This document shows, piece after piece, positions 1-6,423 of a stretch of DNA of 41,102 nucleotides. Within the stretch, counting starts at the first letter, position 1. Every line of letters starts with the position of its first letter. The notes under the pieces were generated by a model. The model did not search any database, was not told where the DNA came from, and saw only the letters and a program-made list of their open reading frames with translations. The translations under genes and the position numbers were made by a program. This DNA comes from an uncultured Eubacteriales bacterium (GTDB lineage Bacteria; Bacillota; Clostridia; Oscillospirales; CAG-272), in assembly GCA_934446285.1 (NCBI GenBank), contig CAKSEI010000003.1, forward strand, positions 1 to 41,102, read 5' to 3'.

Positions 1-186
1 GTCATCCATAGTCAGTCCCGCCTTCTCAAGGGCGCACATTGCACATGAAACCATCCTCGAGCGCAAACCGGGTATGTCCGTGCCGACCTCGCTGTCTATC
101 ATGTGCTTCGCAACTATATTGTTGTCCTCATCAACGACCCCGGCTTTGATAAAAGTCCCGCCGAGATCTATACCGATATTGTACAT
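1..186 (-). CDS. ROK-family sugar kinase (glucokinase-like), N-terminal part only
   Basis: Only the first 62 codons lie in the window; the gene runs off the left edge. Read on the minus strand it begins MYNIGIDLGGTFIKAG, the N-terminal phosphate-1 ATP-binding motif (DLGGT) of the ROK/actin-like sugar kinases, followed by residues typical of glucokinase N termini (VVDEDNNIV). ROK glucokinases phosphorylate glucose with ATP in the cytoplasm. The ATG at 186 is chosen because GAGGTG sits about six bases upstream. It is divergent from noc and has its own consensus-like promoter (223-251). Other ROK members (N-acetylmannosamine kinase, fructokinase) cannot be excluded from this fragment. ROK repressors normally carry an N-terminal HTH, which is absent here. 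Confidence 0.8.
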   Translation of the reverse strand, partial: MYNIGIDLGGTFIKAGVVDEDNNIVAKHMIDSEVGTDIPGLRSRMVSCAMCALEKAGLTMDD

Positions 187-222
187 TCACAACACCTCAA
201 GGCATATATTTTCTTATCTTAC

Positions 223-251
223 ATTATAGCACCGAAAAGAGCCCCCGTCAA
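223..251 (-). promoter_or_regulatory. SigA-type promoter of the ROK kinase gene
   Basis: On the minus strand TTGACG (246-251) and TATAAT (223-228) are separated by 17 bases, 37 bases upstream of the kinase start. The match is close to the consensus vegetative promoter. Confidence 0.7.
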
Positions 252-293
252 CAAAGAGAGAAGAATATTTTACATAATTTTTCGCTTGCGACC

Positions 294-317
294 TTTTCCG
301 CCAAATTGTGCGGAAAA
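294..317. promoter_or_regulatory. Perfect inverted repeat in the noc leader/promoter
   Basis: TTTTCCGC (294-301) and GCGGAAAA (310-317) form an 8-bp perfect inverted repeat around an 8-base centre. It lies between the two divergent genes, immediately before a possible noc -10 element (TAAAAT, 325-330). It could be an operator or an RNA hairpin; no partner protein is evident. Confidence 0.4.
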
Positions 318-349
318 TATATGGTAAAATCTGCCATGAGGTGAGGTGC

Positions 350-1222
350 ATGAAATTACACGGCGAATGCGAAAGCCTGCGCGAACAGGTAAAGGTACTC
401 GAGAGCAGAGAAAAAGCACTGCGTGCGCGGCTTGAATACGGACGCATACATATAATAGAAGTAAACAGAATTTGCGCAAATCCCGCGCAGCCGAGGAAGC
501 AGTTTGAAGACACCGCCATAATGCGTCTCGCGGACAGCCTGAGGCAGTACGGAATGCTGCAGCCTTTGTCCGTGCGCAGGATAATGGACGAGAGTCAGCT
601 CGAGGGCGGACTTTTTCAGCTTGTCGCGGGAGAACGGCGGCTGCGGGCAGCGGTCATGATAGGCATGACGCACGTTCCCTGCCTTATAATAAATGCCGAC
701 TCTAAGAAATCAGCCGAGCTTGCGATAATAGAAAATATACAGAGGGAGAACCTCAATATGTTTGAGCAGGCAAACGCCATAGCGGCGCTCATACGCATAT
801 ACGACATGACGCAGGAGCAGATAGCAGAGAAACTGTCCTGTTCTCAGCCGTACATAGCAAATAAGCTGCGCATACTGCGCCTCTCGGCAAAGGAGCGGGA
901 AATAATAATGAAGTCGGGCATGACCGAGCGGCACGCACGCGCATTTCTGCGCATAAGCGACGAGAGGACGCGAACGGCGGCAATAGAATACGCAGCCGCA
1001 CACCAGCTCAACGTCAGCGCGGCGGAAAGCTACGTAGACAGGCTGCTCGCCGCCTCGGGCACACAGTCGAAAAAGCGTCGGGGCATTATACGCGACCTGA
1101 GGCTTTTTTACAATTCTATCGACCGTGCTCTCTCCGCTCTCAACACGGCAGGCATAGACGCCGTGTCCAAGCGCTCGGACAAGGGCGACAAGGTAACACT
1201 TACAATTGAAATAAAAAAATGA
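350..1222 (+). CDS. noc: Nucleoid occlusion-type ParB paralogue (Noc-like)
   Basis: A 290-residue ParB/Noc-family DNA-binding CTPase. The ParB N-domain has the CTP-binding arginine patch GERRLRAA (94-101) and IENIQREN (127-134), followed by a helix-turn-helix at about 153-200. At the four positions that separate Noc from ParB it has Q166, K172, R177 and R194 (SQP, ANKL, ILRL, TERHARA). This matches the Noc pattern (Q, K, K, R) except for a conservative K-to-R change, so it should bind Noc sites and not parS. In Bacillus, Noc keeps the division septum away from unsegregated DNA. The ATG at 350 is preferred over the in-frame GTG at 308 because GAGGTGAGGTG directly precedes it. Residues 1-30 look like a charged coiled-coil helix and not the membrane-binding amphipathic helix of Bacillus Noc. 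Three parS sites follow the gene. Confidence 0.82.
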   Translation: MKLHGECESLREQVKVLESREKALRARLEYGRIHIIEVNRICANPAQPRKQFEDTAIMRLADSLRQYGMLQPLSVRRIMDESQLEGGLFQLVAGERRLRAAVMIGMTHVPCLIINADSKKSAELAIIENIQRENLNMFEQANAIAALIRIYDMTQEQIAEKLSCSQPYIANKLRILRLSAKEREIIMKSGMTERHARAFLRISDERTRTAAIEYAAAHQLNVSAAESYVDRLLAASGTQSKKRRGIIRDLRLFYNSIDRALSALNTAGIDAVSKRSDKGDKVTLTIEIKK

Positions 1223-1224
1223 AA

Positions 1225-1240
1225 AGTTTCACGTGAAACA
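1225..1240. promoter_or_regulatory. parS site 1
   Basis: AGTTTCACGTGAAACA matches the parS consensus TGTTTCACGTGAAACA at 15 of 16 positions. It starts three bases after the noc stop codon. It is the expected loading site for the ParB encoded at 2139. Confidence 0.93.
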
Positions 1241-1252
1241 TCATCGGTGGGA

Positions 1253-1268
1253 TGTTTCACGTGAAACT
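1253..1268. promoter_or_regulatory. parS site 2
   Basis: TGTTTCACGTGAAACT, 15 of 16 matches to parS. It lies 28 bp after site 1 (start to start). Confidence 0.93.
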
Positions 1269-1281
1269 TTTTTACGCGCCC

Positions 1282-1297
1282 TGTTTCACGTGAAACA
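1282..1297. promoter_or_regulatory. parS site 3 (perfect consensus)
   Basis: TGTTTCACGTGAAACA is a perfect 16-bp parS palindrome. It lies 29 bp after site 2 and 20 bp upstream of the parA -35 element, so ParB loading here could also affect parAB transcription. Confidence 0.95.
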
Positions 1298-1316
1298 CGA
1301 AAAGCGTGAAAAGCTG

Positions 1317-1345
1317 TTGACATAAAAACCGAAAAAGGGTATAAT
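1317..1345 (+). promoter_or_regulatory. Consensus SigA promoter of parAB
   Basis: TTGACA (1317-1322), a 17-base spacer and TATAAT (1340-1345) form a perfect vegetative promoter. It separates parAB from noc and is followed by AGGAGG (1364-1369) five bases before the parA ATG. Confidence 0.88.
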
Positions 1346-1374
1346 ATTGTCACAGAGAAAAAGAGGAGGTGCGT

Positions 1375-2136
1375 ATGGCAAAGATAATAGCTTTCGCCAA
1401 CCAGAAGGGCGGCATAGGCAAAACGACATCCGCTATAAATACAGCCGCGGCTCTCGGTCTTGAGGGCAAGCGGGTTTTGCTGATAGATTTCGACCCGCAG
1501 GGCAACACCTCGAGCGGTGTAGGAGTAAACAAACGCGTCCTGCCGACATCGGCATACGACGTTATAATAGCCCGTGCGAACGCCGAACAGGCGATAATGA
1601 AAACCAATTTCAAGGGGCTGTCGCTGCTTCCGTCGAATATGAATCTGGCGGGAGCTGAATTTGAGCTTGTATCAGCCGACAACAGGGAGTACAGACTGCG
1701 CGACGCGCTGAAACCGATAGAGGACGACTATGAATACATGATAATCGACTGCCCTCCCTCGCTCGGAATACTCACTCTGAATGCGCTCGCCGCATCGGAC
1801 GGTGTAGTCGTACCCATGCAGTGCGAATATTTCGCGCTTGAGGGTCTGTCTCAGCTTGTATCGACCATAAGACAGGTAAAAAAGCTGTACAATCCGCGCC
1901 TTGAAATAACGGGACTGCTCATAACCATGTTTAACGGCAGACTCAATCTGTCGCTGTCGGTGCTTGAGGAGCTGAAAAAATATTACAAGGACAGGATATT
2001 CACCACGCCCGTCCCGCGCTCGGTTCGCCTGTCGGAAGCTCCTTCGTACGGCAAGCCGATACAGTATTACGATAAATACTCAAAGGGAGCTCTCGCCTAC
2101 GAGGACATAGCAAAAGAGCTTATGCAGAGGATATAA
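1375..2136 (+). CDS. parA: Chromosome partitioning ATPase ParA/Soj
   Basis: A 253-residue ParA/MinD-superfamily Walker ATPase of usual Soj length. The deviant Walker A motif KGGIGKTT is at residues 11-18 with the signature lysine K11, and Walker A' (LIDFDPQGN) follows near residue 38. The Walker B-like segment IIDCPPSLG is typical of Soj. Soj/ParA binds DNA non-specifically in its ATP form and, stimulated by ParB on parS, moves or separates newly replicated origins; in Bacillus it also modulates DnaA. The ATG at 1375 is chosen for the AGGAGG five bases upstream, not the GTG at 1369, which overlaps that site. The gene is followed after two bases by parB, so the pair is an operon. Confidence 0.95.
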   Translation: MAKIIAFANQKGGIGKTTSAINTAAALGLEGKRVLLIDFDPQGNTSSGVGVNKRVLPTSAYDVIIARANAEQAIMKTNFKGLSLLPSNMNLAGAEFELVSADNREYRLRDALKPIEDDYEYMIIDCPPSLGILTLNALAASDGVVVPMQCEYFALEGLSQLVSTIRQVKKLYNPRLEITGLLITMFNGRLNLSLSVLEELKKYYKDRIFTTPVPRSVRLSEAPSYGKPIQYYDKYSKGALAYEDIAKELMQRI

Positions 2137-2138
2137 AA

Positions 2139-3014
2139 ATGACAAAGACATCAAAAGGCGGTCTCGGAAAAGGGCTTGACGCGATATTCGCCGACAATAC
2201 GGAGGAAAGCGCGTCGGGAGTGACCATAATGCGTATATCGGACATAGAGCCGCGTTCCGACCAGCCGCGAAAGAGCTTTAATACCGAGGCTCTGTCCGCG
2301 CTGTCCGCGTCTATCGCGGAGCACGGCATGATACAGCCGATAGTCGTCCGCTGCTCAGCGGGAGGTTTCTACGAGATAATCGCGGGAGAGAGGCGCTGGC
2401 GCGCCGCGAAAATGGCGGGAATTAACGAAGTACCGGTCATAATCTCCGACTACGACGACGAAAAAACTGCAGAGATAGCGCTCATAGAAAACATTCAGCG
2501 CGAAAACCTGAGTGCCGTTGAGGAAGCTATGGGCTACCGCGCACTCATGGAGGAGTACGGCTTTACACAGGAGCAGGTCGCGGCGAAGATAGGCAAATCC
2601 CGTCCGGCAGTAGCTAACACCCTGCGTCTGCTTGAACTGCCCGACTCCATTCTGACCATGATAACCGAGGGACATATCTCCGCGGGACACGCACGTGCGC
2701 TGCTCTCACTCGAGGATCGCTCGGAGGCGGAGAGCGCCGCTCGGATTATAGTAAAAAAAGACCTGTCGGTGAGGCAGGCTGAGGAGCTTGTGCGTTCGCT
2801 TAACCGTGCAAAAAACGTAAAGGCAAAGGAAAAAGCCGCAGACGAGGTGGACTACCTCGGGCGTCTTGAGACAAGGGCACGCTCCATTCTCGGCAGAAAA
2901 GTAAAAATAACAAACGGAGCGCGGTCGAAGAAGATTGAGCTTTCCTTTGAGGACGACGACGACCTTGAGGAGCTTTTGCTCACGCTGTGCGGCAAAGACG
3001 TTTTTCAAAACTGA
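2139..3014 (+). CDS. parB: Chromosome partitioning protein ParB/Spo0J
   Basis: A 291-residue ParB clamp CTPase. The N terminus has the ParA-activating motif GLGKGLDAIF (8-17). The CTP-binding domain carries GERRWRAA (83-90) and IENIQREN (116-123), followed by the HTH (about 142-192) and a C-terminal dimerisation domain. The specificity positions read R155, T161 and G183 (KSRP, ANTL, SAGHARA), the parS-binding pattern, in contrast to the Noc-like paralogue upstream. It should load at the three parS sites just upstream and recruit SMC. It starts two bases after the parA stop codon, so translation is probably coupled. serS follows after 16 bases. Confidence 0.95.
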   Translation: MTKTSKGGLGKGLDAIFADNTEESASGVTIMRISDIEPRSDQPRKSFNTEALSALSASIAEHGMIQPIVVRCSAGGFYEIIAGERRWRAAKMAGINEVPVIISDYDDEKTAEIALIENIQRENLSAVEEAMGYRALMEEYGFTQEQVAAKIGKSRPAVANTLRLLELPDSILTMITEGHISAGHARALLSLEDRSEAESAARIIVKKDLSVRQAEELVRSLNRAKNVKAKEKAADEVDYLGRLETRARSILGRKVKITNGARSKKIELSFEDDDDLEELLLTLCGKDVFQN

Positions 3015-3030
3015 CTTATAAGGAGTAGAA

Positions 3031-4311
3031 ATGTTAGACATAAAATTCGTTAAAGAAAATCCCGAGATTGTAAAGGAAAACATAAGAAAGAAATACGAGG
3101 ACGAGAAGCTGCCGCTTGTCGACGAGGCGATAGCACTCTACGATGAAAAGCGCGAGACACAGCAGGAGGAAGAAAAGCTGCGCGCCGACAGAAACGCTAT
3201 ATCAAAGAAGATAGGCGCACTCATGGCGCAGGGCAAGCGCGACGAGGCAGAGGAGGCAAAGGAGCAGGTAAAGCAGTTTGCAGACCGCCTCGTTGAGCTG
3301 ACGGCAAAGGTCCGCGAGCTTGACGAAAAGCTTTTAAAGGTAATGTATGTCATACCGAATATCATTGACCCGAGCGTTCCGATAGGAAAAGACGACTCGG
3401 AAAATGTCGAGCTTGAGCGTTTCGGCGATCCGAAGGTACCCGACTACGAAATTCCCTATCACACCGAGATAATGGAGCGCCTCTCGGGCATAGACCTCGA
3501 CAGCGCGGGAAGAGTCGCGGGCAACGGCTTCTATTACCTCACGGGGGACATAGCGCGTCTGCATTCGGCTGTGCTCTCATATGCACGCGACTTTATGATA
3601 GACCGCGGTTTTACCTACTGCATACCGCCGTATATGATACGCTCGTCCGTCGTCACGGGAGTCATGAGCTTTGCCGAGATGGACAGCATGATGTATAAAA
3701 TCGAGGGCGAGGATCTCTATCTCATAGGCACGTCCGAGCACTCCATGATAGGCAGATTTATCGACACGACAATCCCCGAGGAAAAGCTGCCTTATGCACT
3801 CACCTCGTACAGCCCCTGCTTCCGCAAGGAAAAGGGCGCTCACGGCATAGAGGAGCGCGGAGTTTACCGCATACATCAATTTGAGAAGCAGGAGATGATA
3901 GTCGTATGCCGTCCGGAGGAGTCACCCGAGTGGTTTAACCGCCTTTGGCACAATACGGTCGACTTTTTCCGCTCGCTTGACATACCCGTGCGCACGCTCG
4001 AGTGCTGCTCGGGCGACCTTGCCGACCTGAAGGTCAAGAGCCTTGACGTCGAGGCATGGAGTCCCCGTCAGAAGAAGTATTTTGAGGTAGGCTCGTGCTC
4101 AAATCTCGGAGACGCACAGGCGCGCAGACTGAAAATAAGAGTAAAGGGCAAGGACGGCAGTTACTTTGCCCACACGTTGAACAACACGTGCGTAGCACCC
4201 CCGCGTATGCTGATAGCATTTCTCGAGAATCACCTCGAGGCGGACGGCAGCATAAGCATTCCCGAGGCACTGCGCCCGTACATGGGAGGAAAAGAAAAAA
4301 TAAATGCTTGA
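3031..4311 (+). CDS. serS: Seryl-tRNA synthetase, divergent (archaeal-like) subtype
   Basis: A 426-residue class II synthetase that charges tRNA-Ser. The N-terminal tRNA-binding coiled coil (about 30-105) is rich in E, K and R; the catalytic core follows. Motif 2 is seen as SPCFRKEKGAHG (261-272). The serine-binding loop reads TSEHSM (234-239) where common bacterial enzymes have TAEVPL, and motif 3 reads NNTCVAPPR (384-392) where they have NGSGLAVGR. From memory these resemble archaeal-type SerRS more than Bacillus SerRS, but the C terminus (IPEALRPYMGG) is ordinary. The start has TAAGGAG eight bases before the ATG. It lies directly behind parB and its last 8 bases overlap the next gene, so it probably belongs to the par operon. 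A second, standard serS elsewhere in the genome is possible. Confidence 0.92.
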   Translation: MLDIKFVKENPEIVKENIRKKYEDEKLPLVDEAIALYDEKRETQQEEEKLRADRNAISKKIGALMAQGKRDEAEEAKEQVKQFADRLVELTAKVRELDEKLLKVMYVIPNIIDPSVPIGKDDSENVELERFGDPKVPDYEIPYHTEIMERLSGIDLDSAGRVAGNGFYYLTGDIARLHSAVLSYARDFMIDRGFTYCIPPYMIRSSVVTGVMSFAEMDSMMYKIEGEDLYLIGTSEHSMIGRFIDTTIPEEKLPYALTSYSPCFRKEKGAHGIEERGVYRIHQFEKQEMIVVCRPEESPEWFNRLWHNTVDFFRSLDIPVRTLECCSGDLADLKVKSLDVEAWSPRQKKYFEVGSCSNLGDAQARRLKIRVKGKDGSYFAHTLNNTCVAPPRMLIAFLENHLEADGSISIPEALRPYMGGKEKINA

Positions 4312-4771
4312 GAGACTGTTTGCTTATGAGAACGGCACGGTCAGCCTTGCTTTCATCATCACGGCATTTGTCGCCGGAGCGATAATTGCGAGCGCAGTCA
4401 TGCTGCGCGAAATAAAAGTACCCGGCAGAATAATACGAACACTCGATAAAGCGGGCGCGCGCTCTCCCGAGAGCGCCATCCCCGCGAAAAGCTTCGGCTT
4501 TACGGAGTCGAGACTGCGCAGACTTCTGCGCCCGAGGTCGGTAATTTCGAAATACGTGCGCTTTTGCTCGGAGGGCATACCGAACGGCGAGACGCTCTGC
4601 TACCTTGCACCCGAGAGCGCGGACAGCGCTGTAATCCGCTACGACGGCAGGCGCGCAAGCCCGCGCACGGTCATCGTGGGCTCGGTTTTGCTGTGCGCTC
4701 TCGGAGTCGCCATGTATTATATCATACCGAATATCGAAAAAATGCTGAACAACCTCATTTCAATGTTCTGA
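4304..4771 (+). CDS. Small two-helix membrane protein of unknown function
   Basis: A 155-residue protein I do not recognise. It has one hydrophobic segment near the N terminus (about 14-34) and one near the C terminus (about 122-143), so it should span the membrane twice with a basic soluble middle (about 35-120) that contains RLRRLLRPRS. The start overlaps the serS stop by 8 bases and the next gene begins 16 bases downstream, so it is probably translated from the same transcript as parB and serS. No catalytic motif is visible. Its constant association with the partition block, if seen in relatives, would suggest an envelope or origin-related role. Confidence 0.65.
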   Translation: MLERLFAYENGTVSLAFIITAFVAGAIIASAVMLREIKVPGRIIRTLDKAGARSPESAIPAKSFGFTESRLRRLLRPRSVISKYVRFCSEGIPNGETLCYLAPESADSAVIRYDGRRASPRTVIVGSVLLCALGVAMYYIIPNIEKMLNNLISMF

Positions 4772-4787
4772 AAAAAGGAGGAACACC

Positions 4788-5726
4788 ATGAATAACCGCC
4801 AAACACCGAACAGACCCGCACCGAGGCGCACGCCGAATAACGGAACGGAGCAGCATCACGCGGACGCACGTCCGCAGGGCAAAAAGAAGGTACGCAGGCA
4901 CCGCTCGACGGGCGCTGTTATAAGAAATATATTCATCGCGGCACTCGCGGCGGTGATAGCGGTTTTCCTTATACTTTTCATCGCAGGCTACAGGTATATG
5001 GCATACAAAGTCGTGCGCGGTGAGGAGACGGTAACGGTAAAGTACATCGGACGCGTTGATAAGGACGGAAATCCGACCTCAGGGCGCGTTATTTACCCGG
5101 ACAAGCAGGCAAAGGTCGACGCGAAGAACGGCACGGTGCAGTATTCAAACGGTGACGTGTACTCGGGCGGGCTGATGAAGATGCTCAAGCACGGCACGGG
5201 CAAGCTTATATACGACAATGACGACGTATACGAGGGGACATTCGTATATGACGTGATATCCGGCGCGGGAACATATACATACGCGTCGAGCGGCGACGTC
5301 TACACGGGAGCATTCAGCGAGGGTCAGCGTTCGGGAGAGGGAACTATGACATGGAGCGACGGCTCAAAGTACGAGGGCACGTGGGTCAACGGCGAGCGCT
5401 CGGGCACGGGCAAATACACAGCTGCCGACGGCTCCTCATTCGAGGGCGAATACTCAGCGAACAAGCCGAACGGCAAGGGCACGTACACCTACTCGGACGG
5501 CTCGACCTACGAGGGTGACTTCGTTGACGGCATACGCTCGGGCACGGGCACGTACACTTGGGCATCCGGTGAGAAGTACACAGGCGAATTTGCACAGGAT
5601 AAACCTAACGGACAGGGCACATTCACCTGGCCGAGCGGCAGATATTTCACGGGCAAATTCGAGAACGGCGTAATCGTAGTCGACTCGGGCACAGCCTACG
5701 AGCCGAACGGCGAAAAAGCGGAATAA
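4788..5726 (+). CDS. Membrane-anchored MORN-repeat protein
   Basis: A 312-residue protein. The first 40 residues are Pro/Arg/Lys-rich and cytoplasmic; one transmembrane helix (about 45-68, IFIAALAAVIAVFLILFIAG) follows. From about residue 110 there are roughly seven to eight tandem MORN repeats with the pattern YSNGDVYSG, YEGTFVYD, WSDGSKYEGTWVNGERSG, recurring about every 23 residues. The predicted topology puts the repeats outside the cell. MORN repeats form elongated beta-hairpin stacks that bind lipids or partner proteins. The start follows AAAGGAGG, eight bases before the ATG. It ends the plus-strand par-serS block. Function is unknown; an envelope scaffold is an inference only. Confidence 0.82.
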   Translation: MNNRQTPNRPAPRRTPNNGTEQHHADARPQGKKKVRRHRSTGAVIRNIFIAALAAVIAVFLILFIAGYRYMAYKVVRGEETVTVKYIGRVDKDGNPTSGRVIYPDKQAKVDAKNGTVQYSNGDVYSGGLMKMLKHGTGKLIYDNDDVYEGTFVYDVISGAGTYTYASSGDVYTGAFSEGQRSGEGTMTWSDGSKYEGTWVNGERSGTGKYTAADGSSFEGEYSANKPNGKGTYTYSDGSTYEGDFVDGIRSGTGTYTWASGEKYTGEFAQDKPNGQGTFTWPSGRYFTGKFENGVIVVDSGTAYEPNGEKAE

Positions 5727-5750
5727 TATCCGCCGCCTCGCTGCTAACCC

Positions 5751-5956
5751 GTCTTCGCTTGCGCTTAAATTTTCGCTATCCCGCAGCCTCCCTTGTGTAA
5801 AGGGAGGTGTCGCGGCGCAGCCGTGACGGAGGGATTGTAAAACCGAACAATACCGTACAGCCGAAAAAAATAAGCAGTCTATAGAACGAACAATCCCTCA
5901 GTCAGCCTTACGGCTGACTGCTCCCTTTACACAAGGGAGCCTCGGGGGAGGCGAAA
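5751..5956. repeat. MITE-like palindromic element, copy A
   Basis: Two hairpin-rich arms in inverted orientation: left arm 5786-5838 (CCTCCCTTGTGTAAAGGGAG, then a second hairpin, ending GGAGGGATTGT) and right arm 5890-5941, which reads as the reverse complement of a variant arm. The centre is 51 bp. Comparison with copy B (21712-22028) shows that similarity extends outwards on both sides (TTCGCTTGCG at the left, GGGGGAGGCGAAA at the right), which sets these borders. The two arms differ in their second hairpin (GCCGTGAC type versus GGCTGACTG type), so the element has distinguishable ends. No transposase is encoded. Confidence 0.8.
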
Positions 5957-6060
5957 TCTCCTCTGTCAAATCCACCGCGCGGAGGGCAGTCACGGCATCC
6001 CGCCTAGACAGAAAACACAACAGGAGCAATGTTCCCGCAGCAAGAGAACTTCGCAGAAAT

Positions 6061-6381
6061 ATGACAAAAGAAGAGCGAAAGCTGTGGTACGAATTTTTGC
6101 GATTTTATCCCGTAAAATTTTCAGGACAGAAGATTTTGGGGAAATATATCGCAGATTTTTATTCAGCAGAAACGGAACTTGTAATCGAGCTTGACGGAAG
6201 TCAACACTTAAGCGAAACAGGCAGAAAAAATGATGCCGAGAGAACCGAATATCTCGAAAAATTCGGTCTGACCGTAATACGAATACCCAATAATCAGATA
6301 CAATATAACTTTATCGGCGTATGTGAGTATATAGACAGCATTGTAAAAAAACGCCAAAAAGAAAAACAATATCTTCAATAG
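6061..6381 (+). CDS. DUF559 (Vsr-like, PD-(D/E)XK fold) protein, 5' end uncertain
   Basis: A 106-residue protein from the first in-frame ATG, belonging to the DUF559 family related to Vsr-type endonucleases. Core motifs are GKYIADFYSAE, VIELDGSQH (the ELDGxQH catalytic-type motif) and VIRIPNNQI. Family members usually begin further upstream, with residues like NVPAARELRRNMTKEE. That peptide (NVPAARELRRN) is encoded in frame directly before the ATG (6028-6060), and the frame stays open back through the MITE-like element to a stop at 5824, but no ATG, GTG or TTG is available there. So either a non-standard start is used or the element removed the original start. Function is unproven. It is 42 bases upstream of thyX. 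Confidence 0.72.
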   Translation: MTKEERKLWYEFLRFYPVKFSGQKILGKYIADFYSAETELVIELDGSQHLSETGRKNDAERTEYLEKFGLTVIRIPNNQIQYNFIGVCEYIDSIVKKRQKEKQYLQ

Positions 6382-6423
6382 CTTGAACCGCATACAAACG
6401 AACAGCAAAGTCAAGGAGAAAAA

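Noticed and set aside
308..349. Longer noc start at GTG 308
   Set aside because: It lies in the promoter/inverted-repeat area, while the ATG at 350 has a strong Shine-Dalgarno and gives a family-like length.
5386..5692. Repeat-rich minus-strand open frames opposite the MORN gene
   Set aside because: Their apparent Cys/Pro repeats are only the complement of the MORN-encoding repeats.
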